A DNA stretch of 64,000 bases from Solirubrobacter deserti (lineage in GTDB: Bacteria; Actinomycetota; Thermoleophilia; Solirubrobacterales; Solirubrobacteraceae), in NCBI RefSeq assembly GCF_003344625.1, contig NZ_QPKJ02000006.1:682001-746000 (forward strand). The letters run 5' to 3'. The position numbers and the translations under genes are program-made. How positions within the stretch are numbered: position 1 is the first letter of the stretch; the number at the start of each line of letters is the position of its first letter. Of this stretch, positions 45,036 through 53,224 are shown in pieces. Below the pieces are notes generated by a model. It was given only the letters and a program-made list of their open reading frames with translations, was not told the DNA's origin and searched no databases.

Positions 45036-45967
45036 AGCTCGAAGGCATTCATCACATCACCGCGATCACCGGCGACGCGCCCCGCAACGTCGACTTCTAC
45101 GTCCGGCTGCTGGGCCTCCGCTTGGTCAAGAAGTCCGTCAACCAGGACGATCCGACGGTCTACCACCTGTTCTACGCCGACGAGCACGGCTCGGCCGGAT
45201 CGGACCTGACGTTCTTCGAGTACCCGAACGCCCGCCCCGGGCGGGCGGGGGCCGGGATGGTCCACCGCATCGTGCACCGGGTCGCCTCGGCGGACACGCT
45301 GGCGTTCTGGGAGGACCGCTTCGGGTCCGAGGGCGTCGAGTGCACGCGCGTGGAAAGCGGGCTGCGGTTCGCGGACTTCGAAGGCCTCCAGCACGAGCTG
45401 CGCGTCGTCGAGGTGCCGGACCCGCCGCTGGCCGCCGGCTCCACCGAGGTGCCGGCCGAGCACGCGCTGCTCGGCTTCCACGAGGTGCACGCGGCGGTCG
45501 CCGATCCGCGCAAGTCCGAGAAGCACCTGCGGGAGACGCTGGCGTTCGAGGAGGTCGGCGAGCACGCCTTCGAGGCGCGCGGCGCCGCCCGCGGCGGATC
45601 GATCGTCTTCGAGCCGTCGCCGGGTCGTGGATTCGGGGGCGCGGGCACGGTCCATCACATCGCATGGGCCTCCCCGATGGACGACCACGAGGCCTGGCGG
45701 GCGCGGATCGCCGACTCCGGCCTGCAGGTCACGCCCGTGATCGACCGCTTCTACTTCCGCTCGATCTACTCGCGCGAGCCGGGCGGGATCCTGTACGAGA
45801 TCGCGACCATCGGGCCCGGGTTCGCCACGGATGAGTCCGCGTCGTCGCTGGGCGAGTCGCTGGCGCTGCCGCCCGAGTTCGAGCACCTGCGCGCGCAGGT
45901 CGAGCCGCTGCTCACGCCGCTGCCGGACGTGCGGCAGTGGCGTCCGTCGGCGGCGGAAGCCTCGTAG
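45032..45967 (+). CDS. Ring-cleaving dioxygenase / glyoxalase (MhqO-LinE type VOC protein)
   Basis: A 311-residue protein with paired vicinal-oxygen-chelate domains. The metal ligands are suggested by LEGIHHITAITGD, TVHHIAWASPMDDH and ILYEIATIGPGF, and RFYFRSIYSREPGG is the family motif of MhqO/LinE-like hydroquinone dioxygenases. It would open hydroquinone-type rings or detoxify quinones. It is coupled to the threonine-aldolase-like gene and ends at a strong hairpin. Confidence 0.9.
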   Translation: MKLEGIHHITAITGDAPRNVDFYVRLLGLRLVKKSVNQDDPTVYHLFYADEHGSAGSDLTFFEYPNARPGRAGAGMVHRIVHRVASADTLAFWEDRFGSEGVECTRVESGLRFADFEGLQHELRVVEVPDPPLAAGSTEVPAEHALLGFHEVHAAVADPRKSEKHLRETLAFEEVGEHAFEARGAARGGSIVFEPSPGRGFGGAGTVHHIAWASPMDDHEAWRARIADSGLQVTPVIDRFYFRSIYSREPGGILYEIATIGPGFATDESASSLGESLALPPEFEHLRAQVEPLLTPLPDVRQWRPSAAEAS

Positions 45968-45974
45968 CCCGCGG

Positions 45975-46002
45975 CACGGCGCCGGTGAAGACCGGCGCCG
46001 TG
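45975..46002. terminator. Bidirectional terminator
   Basis: CACGGCGCCGGT and ACCGGCGCCGTG make a 12-bp perfect stem with a GAAG loop in the gap between the convergent dioxygenase and secreted-protein genes. Confidence 0.75.
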
Positions 46003-46012
46003 GCGCGTGCCG

Positions 46013-46546
46013 CTACAGCACGACGGGCTTGAGGACGAACTCGTTCATGCCGCTGTTCGCGCGCAGCTCGAACGGCAGCGAGTAGCCGACGCCCTTGTAG
46101 GTGAGCTTGCGGTGGGGGGAGAGGCGGTTCGTGATCGTGCTGGTGTTGCTGCCGGGCACCGGGGTGATCTTCCACTGCTGCGACTCGCTCCCGTCGAACA
46201 CCGAGGTGCCGGCGAACGAGCCCTCGCCGGCGTCCGCCGGCCCCGGGGGCTCCGTGTGCGTGTTCTGGGAGTCGAGGACCTGTTCGCCGTTGGCGAGCCA
46301 GTGGCCGTTGCGGATGGTCACGTAGCCGTCCGACGCCGGCACGATCCGCCAGACCTCGGCGGTCGTGATGTGGGACGAGTCGCGCGGCGCGGTCTGGAAG
46401 TAGATGCCCTGCGCCATGTCGACCTTCGGCGCCACCTTCGGGATGATGGCCACGCCGTTGGCCGCGGCGGTTCCGCCGCTGCCGAGGGCGGCGCCCAGGG
46501 CGACGACGGCGATCGCGAGCGTGCGGTGCGTGCGAGGTGTCTTCAT
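46013..46546 (-). CDS. Secreted protein with beta-trefoil-like repeats
   Basis: A 177-residue exported protein (signal peptide ending LGSGGTAAA). Repeated segments such as EVWRIVPASDGYVTIRNG and SQQWKITPVPGSNTSTITNR resemble the QxW-type repeats of ricin-like beta-trefoils, which bind sugars. Only about three repeats are recognisable, so the assignment is tentative. It is divergent from the large LuxR-type regulator, which might control it. Confidence 0.65.
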   Translation of the reverse strand: MKTPRTHRTLAIAVVALGAALGSGGTAAANGVAIIPKVAPKVDMAQGIYFQTAPRDSSHITTAEVWRIVPASDGYVTIRNGHWLANGEQVLDSQNTHTEPPGPADAGEGSFAGTSVFDGSESQQWKITPVPGSNTSTITNRLSPHRKLTYKGVGYSLPFELRANSGMNEFVLKPVVL

Positions 46547-46648
46547 GGTGCGAGAGACGCCCGATCCTGAGCGCTTGCTCCGGGACGCCTGTCCCGCCAC
46601 TGTCCCCCGCGCGGGAATGCCCGGCGCCGCGCCGACGTCTGTGACGGC

Positions 46649-49375
46649 ATGGACGTCGTCGGGCGCGAGGCGGAGCTGAGGATGTTCGCGACCGCCGCCG
46701 CGGAGGTCGACGACGGCCAGACGCGGCTGGTCGGCGTGGTCGGCGAGGCCGGGATCGGCAAGACCGCCGTGCTGGCCGAGACCGCGCGCCGGGCACGCGG
46801 CGACGGGTTCCTGGTGCTGGAGGGCCGCGGCGCCGAGCACGAACGCGACGTCCCGTTCGGGATCGTGATCGACGCGCTCGACGACCACGTCGCCGGCCTG
46901 GCGCCGGAGGATCTCGCCGCCGTCGGCTCAGGGCTGGGCGCCGTGCTGCCCGCGGCCGGGGCGTCCAGCACCACGGAGCGCTTCCTGCAGCTGCGGGCGC
47001 TGCGGGCGCTGATCGAGCTGGTGGCGCGCGAGCAGCCGCTGACGCTGCTGCTCGACGACCTGCACTGGGCGGACGCGGCGTCGTTCGAGTTCGTGCTGCA
47101 CCTGCTGCGCCGTCCCCCACGCGCGCCGTGCCTGCTCGCGTTCGCGTTGCGCCCGGGCACGCGGGCGACGCAGCTGCTGGCCGCGGCGCGGGCGACGCCC
47201 GGCTTCACGCACCTGGCGCTCGGCCCGCTCGCGGACGACGCCGCGTACGCGATGCTGGCCGCGGTGGACCCGAAGCAGCGCGCGCGCCTCGCCGCCGAAG
47301 CCGCCGGCAACCCCCTGTTCCTGCGCGAGCTCGCCCGCCACGCCGGGCAGGCGGCGCTGCCGGCGACCCTGAGCGCCGCGGTCGCGCTGGAGCTGGAGAC
47401 GCTCGCGCCGGAGGCACGGACGCTGGCCGCGGGCGCGGCCGTGGTGGGCGATCCGTTCGAGCCGGAGCTGGCGGCCGCCGCGGCGGGGGTCGACTCCGCC
47501 GCGGCGCGGGTCGACTCCGCCGCGGCGCTCGACGCCCTGGCCGCCGCGGAGCTGGTCACCGCGACCGGGGGCAGGCGGACGTTCGCGTTCCGCCATCCGC
47601 TCGTCCGCCGCGCGATCTACGAGCAGACCCCGCCCGGGTGGCGGATGCAGGCGCACCAGCGGGTCGCGGACGCGCTCGCGCGGCGTGGCGCCGGGCCCGC
47701 GGCGCGCGCCTACCACGTGACGCGCTTCGCGCAGGCCGGGGATCGCGCGGCGGTCGCGGTGCTCACCGCGGCGGGCGAGCATGCCGCCGCGACCTCGCCG
47801 GCGACAGCCGCCCAGTGGTACGGCGCGGCGCTGGAGCTGCTGCCCGCGGACGCGCGCGGGCCGCTGCTGGCGCCCGCGGCGCGGGCCTACGCGAACGCGG
47901 GGCAGCTCGAGGAGAGCCGCGCCTGTCTGGTCGAGGCGCTGGAGGCGGACGACGCGCCGCTCGAGCTCGTCAGCGCCTGCGCGCAGGCGGAGATCGCGCT
48001 CGGCCGGCACGCGCGGGCGCGGGCTCGTCTGTCAGAAGCGCTGCGGGTGGCCCCGCCGGCCGCCCAGGCGGCGCTCGCGTTCGAGCTGGCGTGTGACGCC
48101 ATGACGCAGGGGCGCAGCGACGAGCTGCGCCGGTGGGCCGAGCACGCCGCCGCCACGGCGGACGACCGCGTCCTGCGGATCGGCGCGCAGGCGCTGGCGC
48201 GGCTCGGGGCGATCTGGACCGGCGAGCGCTCGCCCACGGACCTGGCCGGCCGGCTCGCCGAGCTCGACGACCGGGAGCTGAGCGCGCAGGTCGCCGCGCT
48301 GCCGCAGATCGGGCGTGCCCTGCTGCGGCTCGGTCACTACCGCCAGGCGTCGTCGATCGTCGCGCGCGGGCTCGCGATCTGCCGCGAGACGCCGCACGAG
48401 CAGGTGCTGGTGTGGCTGCGCGTCGTGCACGTGTGGACGCTCGCGCTGCTGCTCGACTTCGACGCGGCGTTGACCGAGGTGGAGGCCGCGGAGGAAGCGG
48501 TGCGCCTGCAGGCGTCGCCGCACCCGCTGCTGCTCGTGCTGTGCAAGCGCATCCTCGTGCACCACCACCGCGGCGACGCGGTGGCCGCCGAGCGCGCCGC
48601 GGAGGAAGCGTGCGAGCTGGCCGCGACCCTGGAGCCGAGCGCGTTCACCGCACACGCCGTGTGCCACGCCGCCGAGCTGCGGCTCGAACGCGACCCGGAG
48701 CGTTGCATCCACGACCTTCAAGCGGCCGCGGGTCCGGCGGTCGACCTCACCGACCCGTCGCTGTCGAGCTGGACCCGCCTCCAGCTCGTGCGGGCCGCGG
48801 TCGCCGCCGGCCGGCTCGCCGACGCGGACCGCTGGGCCGACGAAGCCGCCGCGCGCGCCGAGCATCTCCGGCTGCCCGTGGTCAGCGTGCGTGCCGACTG
48901 CGCGCGCGCCGAGGCGTCGCTCGCGCGCGGCGACGCGCCCGCCGCGGCGCCGCTGGCGCTGGCCGCCGCCGCGGCCGCTGACCGGATCCCCGCCCCGCTG
49001 GACGCGGCGAAGGCGCGCTTGCTCACCGGCCGCGCGTTCGCCGCGGCGGGTGAGAGCGAGAGCGCGAAGGCGGCGCTGCAGCAGGTCGCCGCCGACGCGA
49101 GCCGCGGCGGCGCGCTGCTCCTGCGCGACGCCGCCGCCCGCGAGCTGCGCCGCCTCGGCACGCGCGTGGCGACCCGTCATGACGCGCGGGAGCCGCTGAC
49201 CGAGCGTGAGCGGTGCATCGCCGATCTCGTCGCCGGCGGGCACTCCAACAAGCAGATCGCGGCGACGCTGTTCCTCAGCGAGAAGACGGTCCGCAACGCG
49301 CTCACCCGCGTGTACGCGAAGCTCGGCGTGCGCTCGCGCACGCAGCTGGCGCGGGCGGTGGCTACGAGAAGGTGA
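46649..49375 (+). CDS. LAL-family LuxR transcriptional regulator with AAA ATPase
   Basis: A 908-residue large ATP-binding regulator of the MalT/LAL type. The N-terminal ATPase has VGREAEL, Walker A GEAGIGKTAVL (about residues 31-41) and Walker B LLLDDLHWADAASFE. A long helical, TPR-like and Ala-rich middle region follows. The C-terminal LuxR helix-turn-helix is ERERCIADLVAGGHSNKQIA with LFLSEKTVRNALTRVYAKLG. It probably responds to a small ligand or protein signal. Targets unknown; the secreted trefoil gene is divergent from it. The 3' end overlaps the lipoprotein gene by 14 bp. Confidence 0.93.
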   Translation: MDVVGREAELRMFATAAAEVDDGQTRLVGVVGEAGIGKTAVLAETARRARGDGFLVLEGRGAEHERDVPFGIVIDALDDHVAGLAPEDLAAVGSGLGAVLPAAGASSTTERFLQLRALRALIELVAREQPLTLLLDDLHWADAASFEFVLHLLRRPPRAPCLLAFALRPGTRATQLLAAARATPGFTHLALGPLADDAAYAMLAAVDPKQRARLAAEAAGNPLFLRELARHAGQAALPATLSAAVALELETLAPEARTLAAGAAVVGDPFEPELAAAAAGVDSAAARVDSAAALDALAAAELVTATGGRRTFAFRHPLVRRAIYEQTPPGWRMQAHQRVADALARRGAGPAARAYHVTRFAQAGDRAAVAVLTAAGEHAAATSPATAAQWYGAALELLPADARGPLLAPAARAYANAGQLEESRACLVEALEADDAPLELVSACAQAEIALGRHARARARLSEALRVAPPAAQAALAFELACDAMTQGRSDELRRWAEHAAATADDRVLRIGAQALARLGAIWTGERSPTDLAGRLAELDDRELSAQVAALPQIGRALLRLGHYRQASSIVARGLAICRETPHEQVLVWLRVVHVWTLALLLDFDAALTEVEAAEEAVRLQASPHPLLLVLCKRILVHHHRGDAVAAERAAEEACELAATLEPSAFTAHAVCHAAELRLERDPERCIHDLQAAAGPAVDLTDPSLSSWTRLQLVRAAVAAGRLADADRWADEAAARAEHLRLPVVSVRADCARAEASLARGDAPAAAPLALAAAAAADRIPAPLDAAKARLLTGRAFAAAGESESAKAALQQVAADASRGGALLLRDAAARELRRLGTRVATRHDAREPLTERERCIADLVAGGHSNKQIAATLFLSEKTVRNALTRVYAKLGVRSRTQLARAVATRR

Positions 49376-50558
49376 CCAGCGGGCCTTCCATGCTCTTGAC
49401 GCCCGCGACGCACTCGCGGCGCGCCTGGGGCGTGGAGAGCTCGGGGCAGCCCGTGGTGCGGAACTTGCCGTCGCTGATGACGCCGAGCGTCTTGCCCAGC
49501 CAGCGGTGACAGGCGGAGGCGAGCCCGCCGCGGAAGATCTCGCCGCACTGCTTGATCAAGTCGGTCTTCATCTCGTCCGGGTACTGCATGAGGTTCTGGA
49601 CCTTGGTGCCGCGGATGCACGCCACGACGTCGCTCTCGGCCTCGAGACCTGAGCAGACCGCGAGCTGGTTGACCGGGTCGGGCGGGCCGATGACGCTCGC
49701 ACCGGTGACGCAGGCGGCGCGCTGGAGGCCTTCGAGGCCGGAGCAGGCCTCGTCGATCTGCTCGCCGGACTCCATCCGCGTGCCCTTCGCGGTCTCCACG
49801 AACGAGCGGTACCAGCACACGCGCACGAACTCCTCGGGCTGGGCGCCGCACAGCTCGCGCGGGTCGGTGACGAGCTTGGCCGGCTTCTTCGTGGCGTCGA
49901 TGCCGTTCACCGCGAACCAGTAGTCGTGGTAGATGCCCTGGGAGCAGTCGGCGGCCGCGTCGCTGCCAAGCTCCTCGCACATCTGCAGCGACGGAGCGAT
50001 GGCCTCGTTGTTGAGGCGCATGAACGCGTGGCCGAAGCCGTGCGTGCACGAGTAGCGCTGGTAGCGCGTCTCGGAGTTCGCGCACAGGCGGTTCGCGACC
50101 TTCGGCCCCGCGCGCTCGATCTCCGGCGCGACCGCCGTGACGAGGCCGTGCGCGTAGCCCGCGGAGCAGCCCGGGTCGTTCGTGCGCGGCAGGCTGTCCA
50201 TCAGCTTGTCGAGCTTGAGCCCGGTGCGCAGCGCGTACTCGCGCGCGACAGTGTGCATGATCCCGTGGCAGTTGGCGAGCAGGAAGCCGCCCTGGTCGGC
50301 GTACGCGGCCTGCGTGATGCCCTCCACCGCGGCGAGCGGGTCGCCGGCGCCGTTGACGATCGCCGCCAGCTCGCGCGAGTAGCAGGCGCGCCCCTCGTCC
50401 TGGATCAGGCCCGAGCAGGTGTTCAGGTCGCCGGTGGCGGTCGGCTCGGACGTCGCGACGCCGTCCCTGGGCTCGGGCGTGCTCGCCGGCTGCTGCGGAT
50501 CGCTGCCGCCGCAGCCGATCATGACGGCCGCGAGCGCGGCCACGAGCAGGCGCTTCAC
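49362..50558 (-). CDS. Lipoprotein with repeated Cys/Gly/His motifs
   Basis: A 398-residue lipoprotein (lipobox AAVMIGCGG). The outer domain has at least 16 cysteines and a series of similar motifs: NCHGIMHTVA, GCSAGYAHGLV, SCTHGFGHAFM and DCSQGIYHDYWF, that is C-x2-G-x2-H with small variations. Outer segments (NTCSGLIQDEGRACYSREL, VCSGLEAESDVVACIRG) resemble each other too. The pattern suggests disulfides with possible metal or heme binding. I do not recognise the family. GTG start overlapping the stop of the upstream gene (GTGA). Confidence 0.75.
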   Translation of the reverse strand: MKRLLVAALAAVMIGCGGSDPQQPASTPEPRDGVATSEPTATGDLNTCSGLIQDEGRACYSRELAAIVNGAGDPLAAVEGITQAAYADQGGFLLANCHGIMHTVAREYALRTGLKLDKLMDSLPRTNDPGCSAGYAHGLVTAVAPEIERAGPKVANRLCANSETRYQRYSCTHGFGHAFMRLNNEAIAPSLQMCEELGSDAAADCSQGIYHDYWFAVNGIDATKKPAKLVTDPRELCGAQPEEFVRVCWYRSFVETAKGTRMESGEQIDEACSGLEGLQRAACVTGASVIGPPDPVNQLAVCSGLEAESDVVACIRGTKVQNLMQYPDEMKTDLIKQCGEIFRGGLASACHRWLGKTLGVISDGKFRTTGCPELSTPQARRECVAGVKSMEGPLVTFS

Positions 50559-50983
50559 TGCGCGACCCAGGTCGTCCAAGAGGCCTTGGTCGCGTCGGTC
50601 GCGCCGACACGGATGTGCAGGTCGCACAGCAGCGCGGCCGTGTCGGCGGCCGCGAAGGTCACGGTGCTGCTCGCGCTGGCGGCCAGCGCGCGCGGTGCGC
50701 CTCCGCCGGCCGCGGCGAGCTCCCGCCCGACTTCCCGCGCGTAGCACGCGCGCGCCGGCTCACCGGTGAGCGCGGCGCACGTGCGCACGTTCCCGCCCGC
50801 GGCCGCGGTGGACCCCTCGCTGCGGCCGAAGGCCAGCACGACGAACGCGCCGAAGGCGATCAACGCCCCAGCGGTGACCCAGCGACGTGACGGTGACGAA
50901 AGGAACCGCAACAAGACCGTTTCCAGCGTACTCGGGGGTGGTTCGCGCCCTTCCCCCAAAGGGTTGGGTGCCTGACCGGCCAC
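50555..50983 (-). CDS. Membrane-anchored small protein paired with the Cys/His lipoprotein
   Basis: Up to 142 residues: a cytoplasmic start, one transmembrane helix (VTAGALIAFGAFVVLAF) and an external domain. Its TCAALTGEPARACYAREV is clearly related to TCSGLIQDEGRACYSREL of the next protein, so the two share a domain. The GTG at 50983 lies inside a terminator-like hairpin, and a TTG at 50914 is a realistic alternative start. It is coupled to the lipoprotein gene by GTGA. Confidence 0.65.
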   Translation of the reverse strand: MAGQAPNPLGEGREPPPSTLETVLLRFLSSPSRRWVTAGALIAFGAFVVLAFGRSEGSTAAAGGNVRTCAALTGEPARACYAREVGRELAAAGGGAPRALAASASSTVTFAAADTAALLCDLHIRVGATDATKASWTTWVAQ

Positions 50984-51012
50984 CCGCTGGCCTTGGCCGA
51001 GCGGGTGGCCGG
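50976..51012 (-). terminator. Terminator of the M14 carboxypeptidase gene
   Basis: CCGGCCACCCGCT (50976-50988) and AGCGGGTGGCCGG (51000-51012) form a 13-bp perfect stem with an 11-nt loop, 16 nt past the carboxypeptidase stop. No U-tract. Confidence 0.75.
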
Positions 51013-51028
51013 AGCGGACAGGCGCTCC

Positions 51029-53107
51029 CTACGGGTTCGTGGTGGAGAGCGTGAACGTCAGCGTCTTGCTGTACGTCCCCGTCCGCAGTGGGTCGCCGGC
51101 GCCGATGGCCTGCTTGAAGGCCACCGTCACCGGGTCGTTGCTGACCGGACCGGACCAGGTCAGCAGAGGTGTGGAGGCACCCACCGGGACGGGCGCGGCG
51201 CCGGCGCCGGCGGCCGGGCTCGACGCGGCCGCGCGCAGCGGCTGCGCGAGCGCGAACGCGCCGTTGACGAGCTTGCCGGTGTTGACCGGGTCGGCGTCGC
51301 CGACGCTCAGCGTGGCGTCGCCCGCCGTGCTGATCACGTCCGCGTGCGTGCTGGCGTCGTACTCCTGCGCGACGCCCGGCACGAACGGCGGGAACGCCGC
51401 CGCACCCTTGAGCGTGAGCGAGAGCGTCGCGGGCACCGTGCCGCCGACGCCGCCGGCCGTGCACAGGCTGCGGTTGGCCATCTGGCCGCGCGCGATCTTC
51501 AGGGTCGTGCGCTCGAGCACCGTCCCGTCCGGCGCGGCGCACACGAGGTCGTACGCCTCGTCGAGGTGCGCCGCGTCGTACTGGCTGGCGCGCAGCGACG
51601 GGTTGATGTGCCACTCGAACTTCCCGCTCGCTCCGACCGTGATCGTCTGCGCGATCGCGTTCGGGAACGCGCGCACCTGCGCGGGCTGGCCCGTCTCCCA
51701 CACGAGGCTCGAGCTGTCCAGCAGCGTCGACTTCGAGAGCGTGAGCTTGGTGCCCGCGGGCGCGGTGCCGGTGAGCACCGAGTGCAGCTTGGCCTCCGTC
51801 GCCGCCTCGAAGGCGTCGTAATAGAGGCCGCGCATCGTCTGGCCGGCGTAGCGCGTTCCCGTGCCCAGGTAGTTGTCGATCACGTTCTGGTACGGCGGGT
51901 GGAACGTCTGCGGGGCGCTGAAGCCCGGCGTCGCCTCGGGCGTGAAGCCGAACGCGCCGTACGCGTAGTACGCCTGCTGCTCGGCGGTCGAGGACGCTTC
52001 GTAGTAGACGTCGGTCCACGGGCCCGCGGGCCAGCCCGGCAGGTTCTTGGCCAGCCGCTGCAGCAGCTCCTCGTAGACGACCTCGTCCGCGACGACCTCC
52101 GGCTCGTTCGAGGAGCTGGGCGCGCGCAGCAGGCGCTGGTCGGGCGTGTGGTTGTTGATCGCGACCGTGACGTTGCTCTTGTTGAGCAGGTCGATCATGC
52201 CGCGGTTCTCGGGCTCGGACGCGGGCGCCGAGCCGCGGTGGTTGGACGCGGTGGCGTTCGAGGACGAGCCCGGACCGCCCCAGAACGGGATGTAGTTGCG
52301 GTTGTTGTCGACGCCGCGGTTGACGTTCGCCGCCGCGGTGCAGTCGGCGAGCGTCGGGGTGGCGCCGGCCGTGATGCGGCAGTTCTTGCGCTTCTGCTCG
52401 TTCTGAAGGCTGCGGCTGAGCTCGTAGCCGTCGGGGTTGACGACGGGGACGGCGATCAGCTTGCCCTTGCTGAGCAGCGCGTTGGCGTCGTCGCCGGGCT
52501 TGTCGTTGAGCAGCAGGTCCCACACGAACTCGAGCGTGAACTCGGCGGTCGGCCACTCGCGCGCGTGGTGGACGCCCGACAGCAGGAACGACGGCTTGGC
52601 GCCGGCGTTCGCGACGTCATGGCTGACCTCGACGCCGTAGATCGGCTTGCCGAGCAGCGAGGGCTCGCTCAGCGTGAACAGCTTGACCTTGTCCGGGTAG
52701 GTCGTCGCGAGTTGCTGGAGCTCGGCGTTGATGTCGGTCAGGGTGCGGTACGCGACGCGGCCGGTCGGCAGCGTGGACAGCGGAGCGATCCCGCGCTCGA
52801 CGCGCTGCTGGCGCGCCTCCTCGGGCTCGAGGTAGTGGTCGTTGGCGCCCTCCAGGTCCTCGGTGAGGACCTTGTAGGCGTAGCCCGATTCGTCGAGGAT
52901 CTGCCGGTCCTCGGGGCCGTGCAGCATCACTTCGGTCCGCTGCTCGCCCTCGTACGTGACGTCGAGCCCGAGCGCCTCCAGATGATGCAGCGCGGCGTGG
53001 CTCGTCTCCTTGAGCTCGACGAGCGTCGTCTTCGCGTGCGCGACGCCCGGCGCGAACAGCGCAGTCGCTGCTGCGAGCCCGGCCACGAGCTTGGATCGTT
53101 GGAACAC
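51029..53107 (-). CDS. Secreted M14 zinc carboxypeptidase
   Basis: A 692-residue exported metallopeptidase. A signal peptide (LVAGLAAATALFAPGVAHA) and a propeptide-like region (residues 25-110) precede the M14 domain. Zinc ligands are in LSGVHHAREWPT (HxxE) and AINNHTPDQRLL (third His), with VNPDGYELSRS and NVNRGVDNNRNY in the core. The last 250 residues are a beta-rich extension. GTG at 53107 is preferred to the TTG at 53125 because AGAGGGGGGAA lies just upstream of it. It probably degrades peptides outside the cell. Monocistronic, ending at a hairpin. Confidence 0.92.
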   Translation of the reverse strand: MFQRSKLVAGLAAATALFAPGVAHAKTTLVELKETSHAALHHLEALGLDVTYEGEQRTEVMLHGPEDRQILDESGYAYKVLTEDLEGANDHYLEPEEARQQRVERGIAPLSTLPTGRVAYRTLTDINAELQQLATTYPDKVKLFTLSEPSLLGKPIYGVEVSHDVANAGAKPSFLLSGVHHAREWPTAEFTLEFVWDLLLNDKPGDDANALLSKGKLIAVPVVNPDGYELSRSLQNEQKRKNCRITAGATPTLADCTAAANVNRGVDNNRNYIPFWGGPGSSSNATASNHRGSAPASEPENRGMIDLLNKSNVTVAINNHTPDQRLLRAPSSSNEPEVVADEVVYEELLQRLAKNLPGWPAGPWTDVYYEASSTAEQQAYYAYGAFGFTPEATPGFSAPQTFHPPYQNVIDNYLGTGTRYAGQTMRGLYYDAFEAATEAKLHSVLTGTAPAGTKLTLSKSTLLDSSSLVWETGQPAQVRAFPNAIAQTITVGASGKFEWHINPSLRASQYDAAHLDEAYDLVCAAPDGTVLERTTLKIARGQMANRSLCTAGGVGGTVPATLSLTLKGAAAFPPFVPGVAQEYDASTHADVISTAGDATLSVGDADPVNTGKLVNGAFALAQPLRAAASSPAAGAGAAPVPVGASTPLLTWSGPVSNDPVTVAFKQAIGAGDPLRTGTYSKTLTFTLSTTNP

Positions 53108-53224
53108 CTTCCCCCCTCTGGTCAAGTCCCCTCCTGACCTTCTATCCGGCGTGGGAGGACGCTAGGGGAGCGGCGCCGAGGATGGAAACGGTTGGGTGTG
53201 GACATGTCTCAGCGCAGGAGCCGG

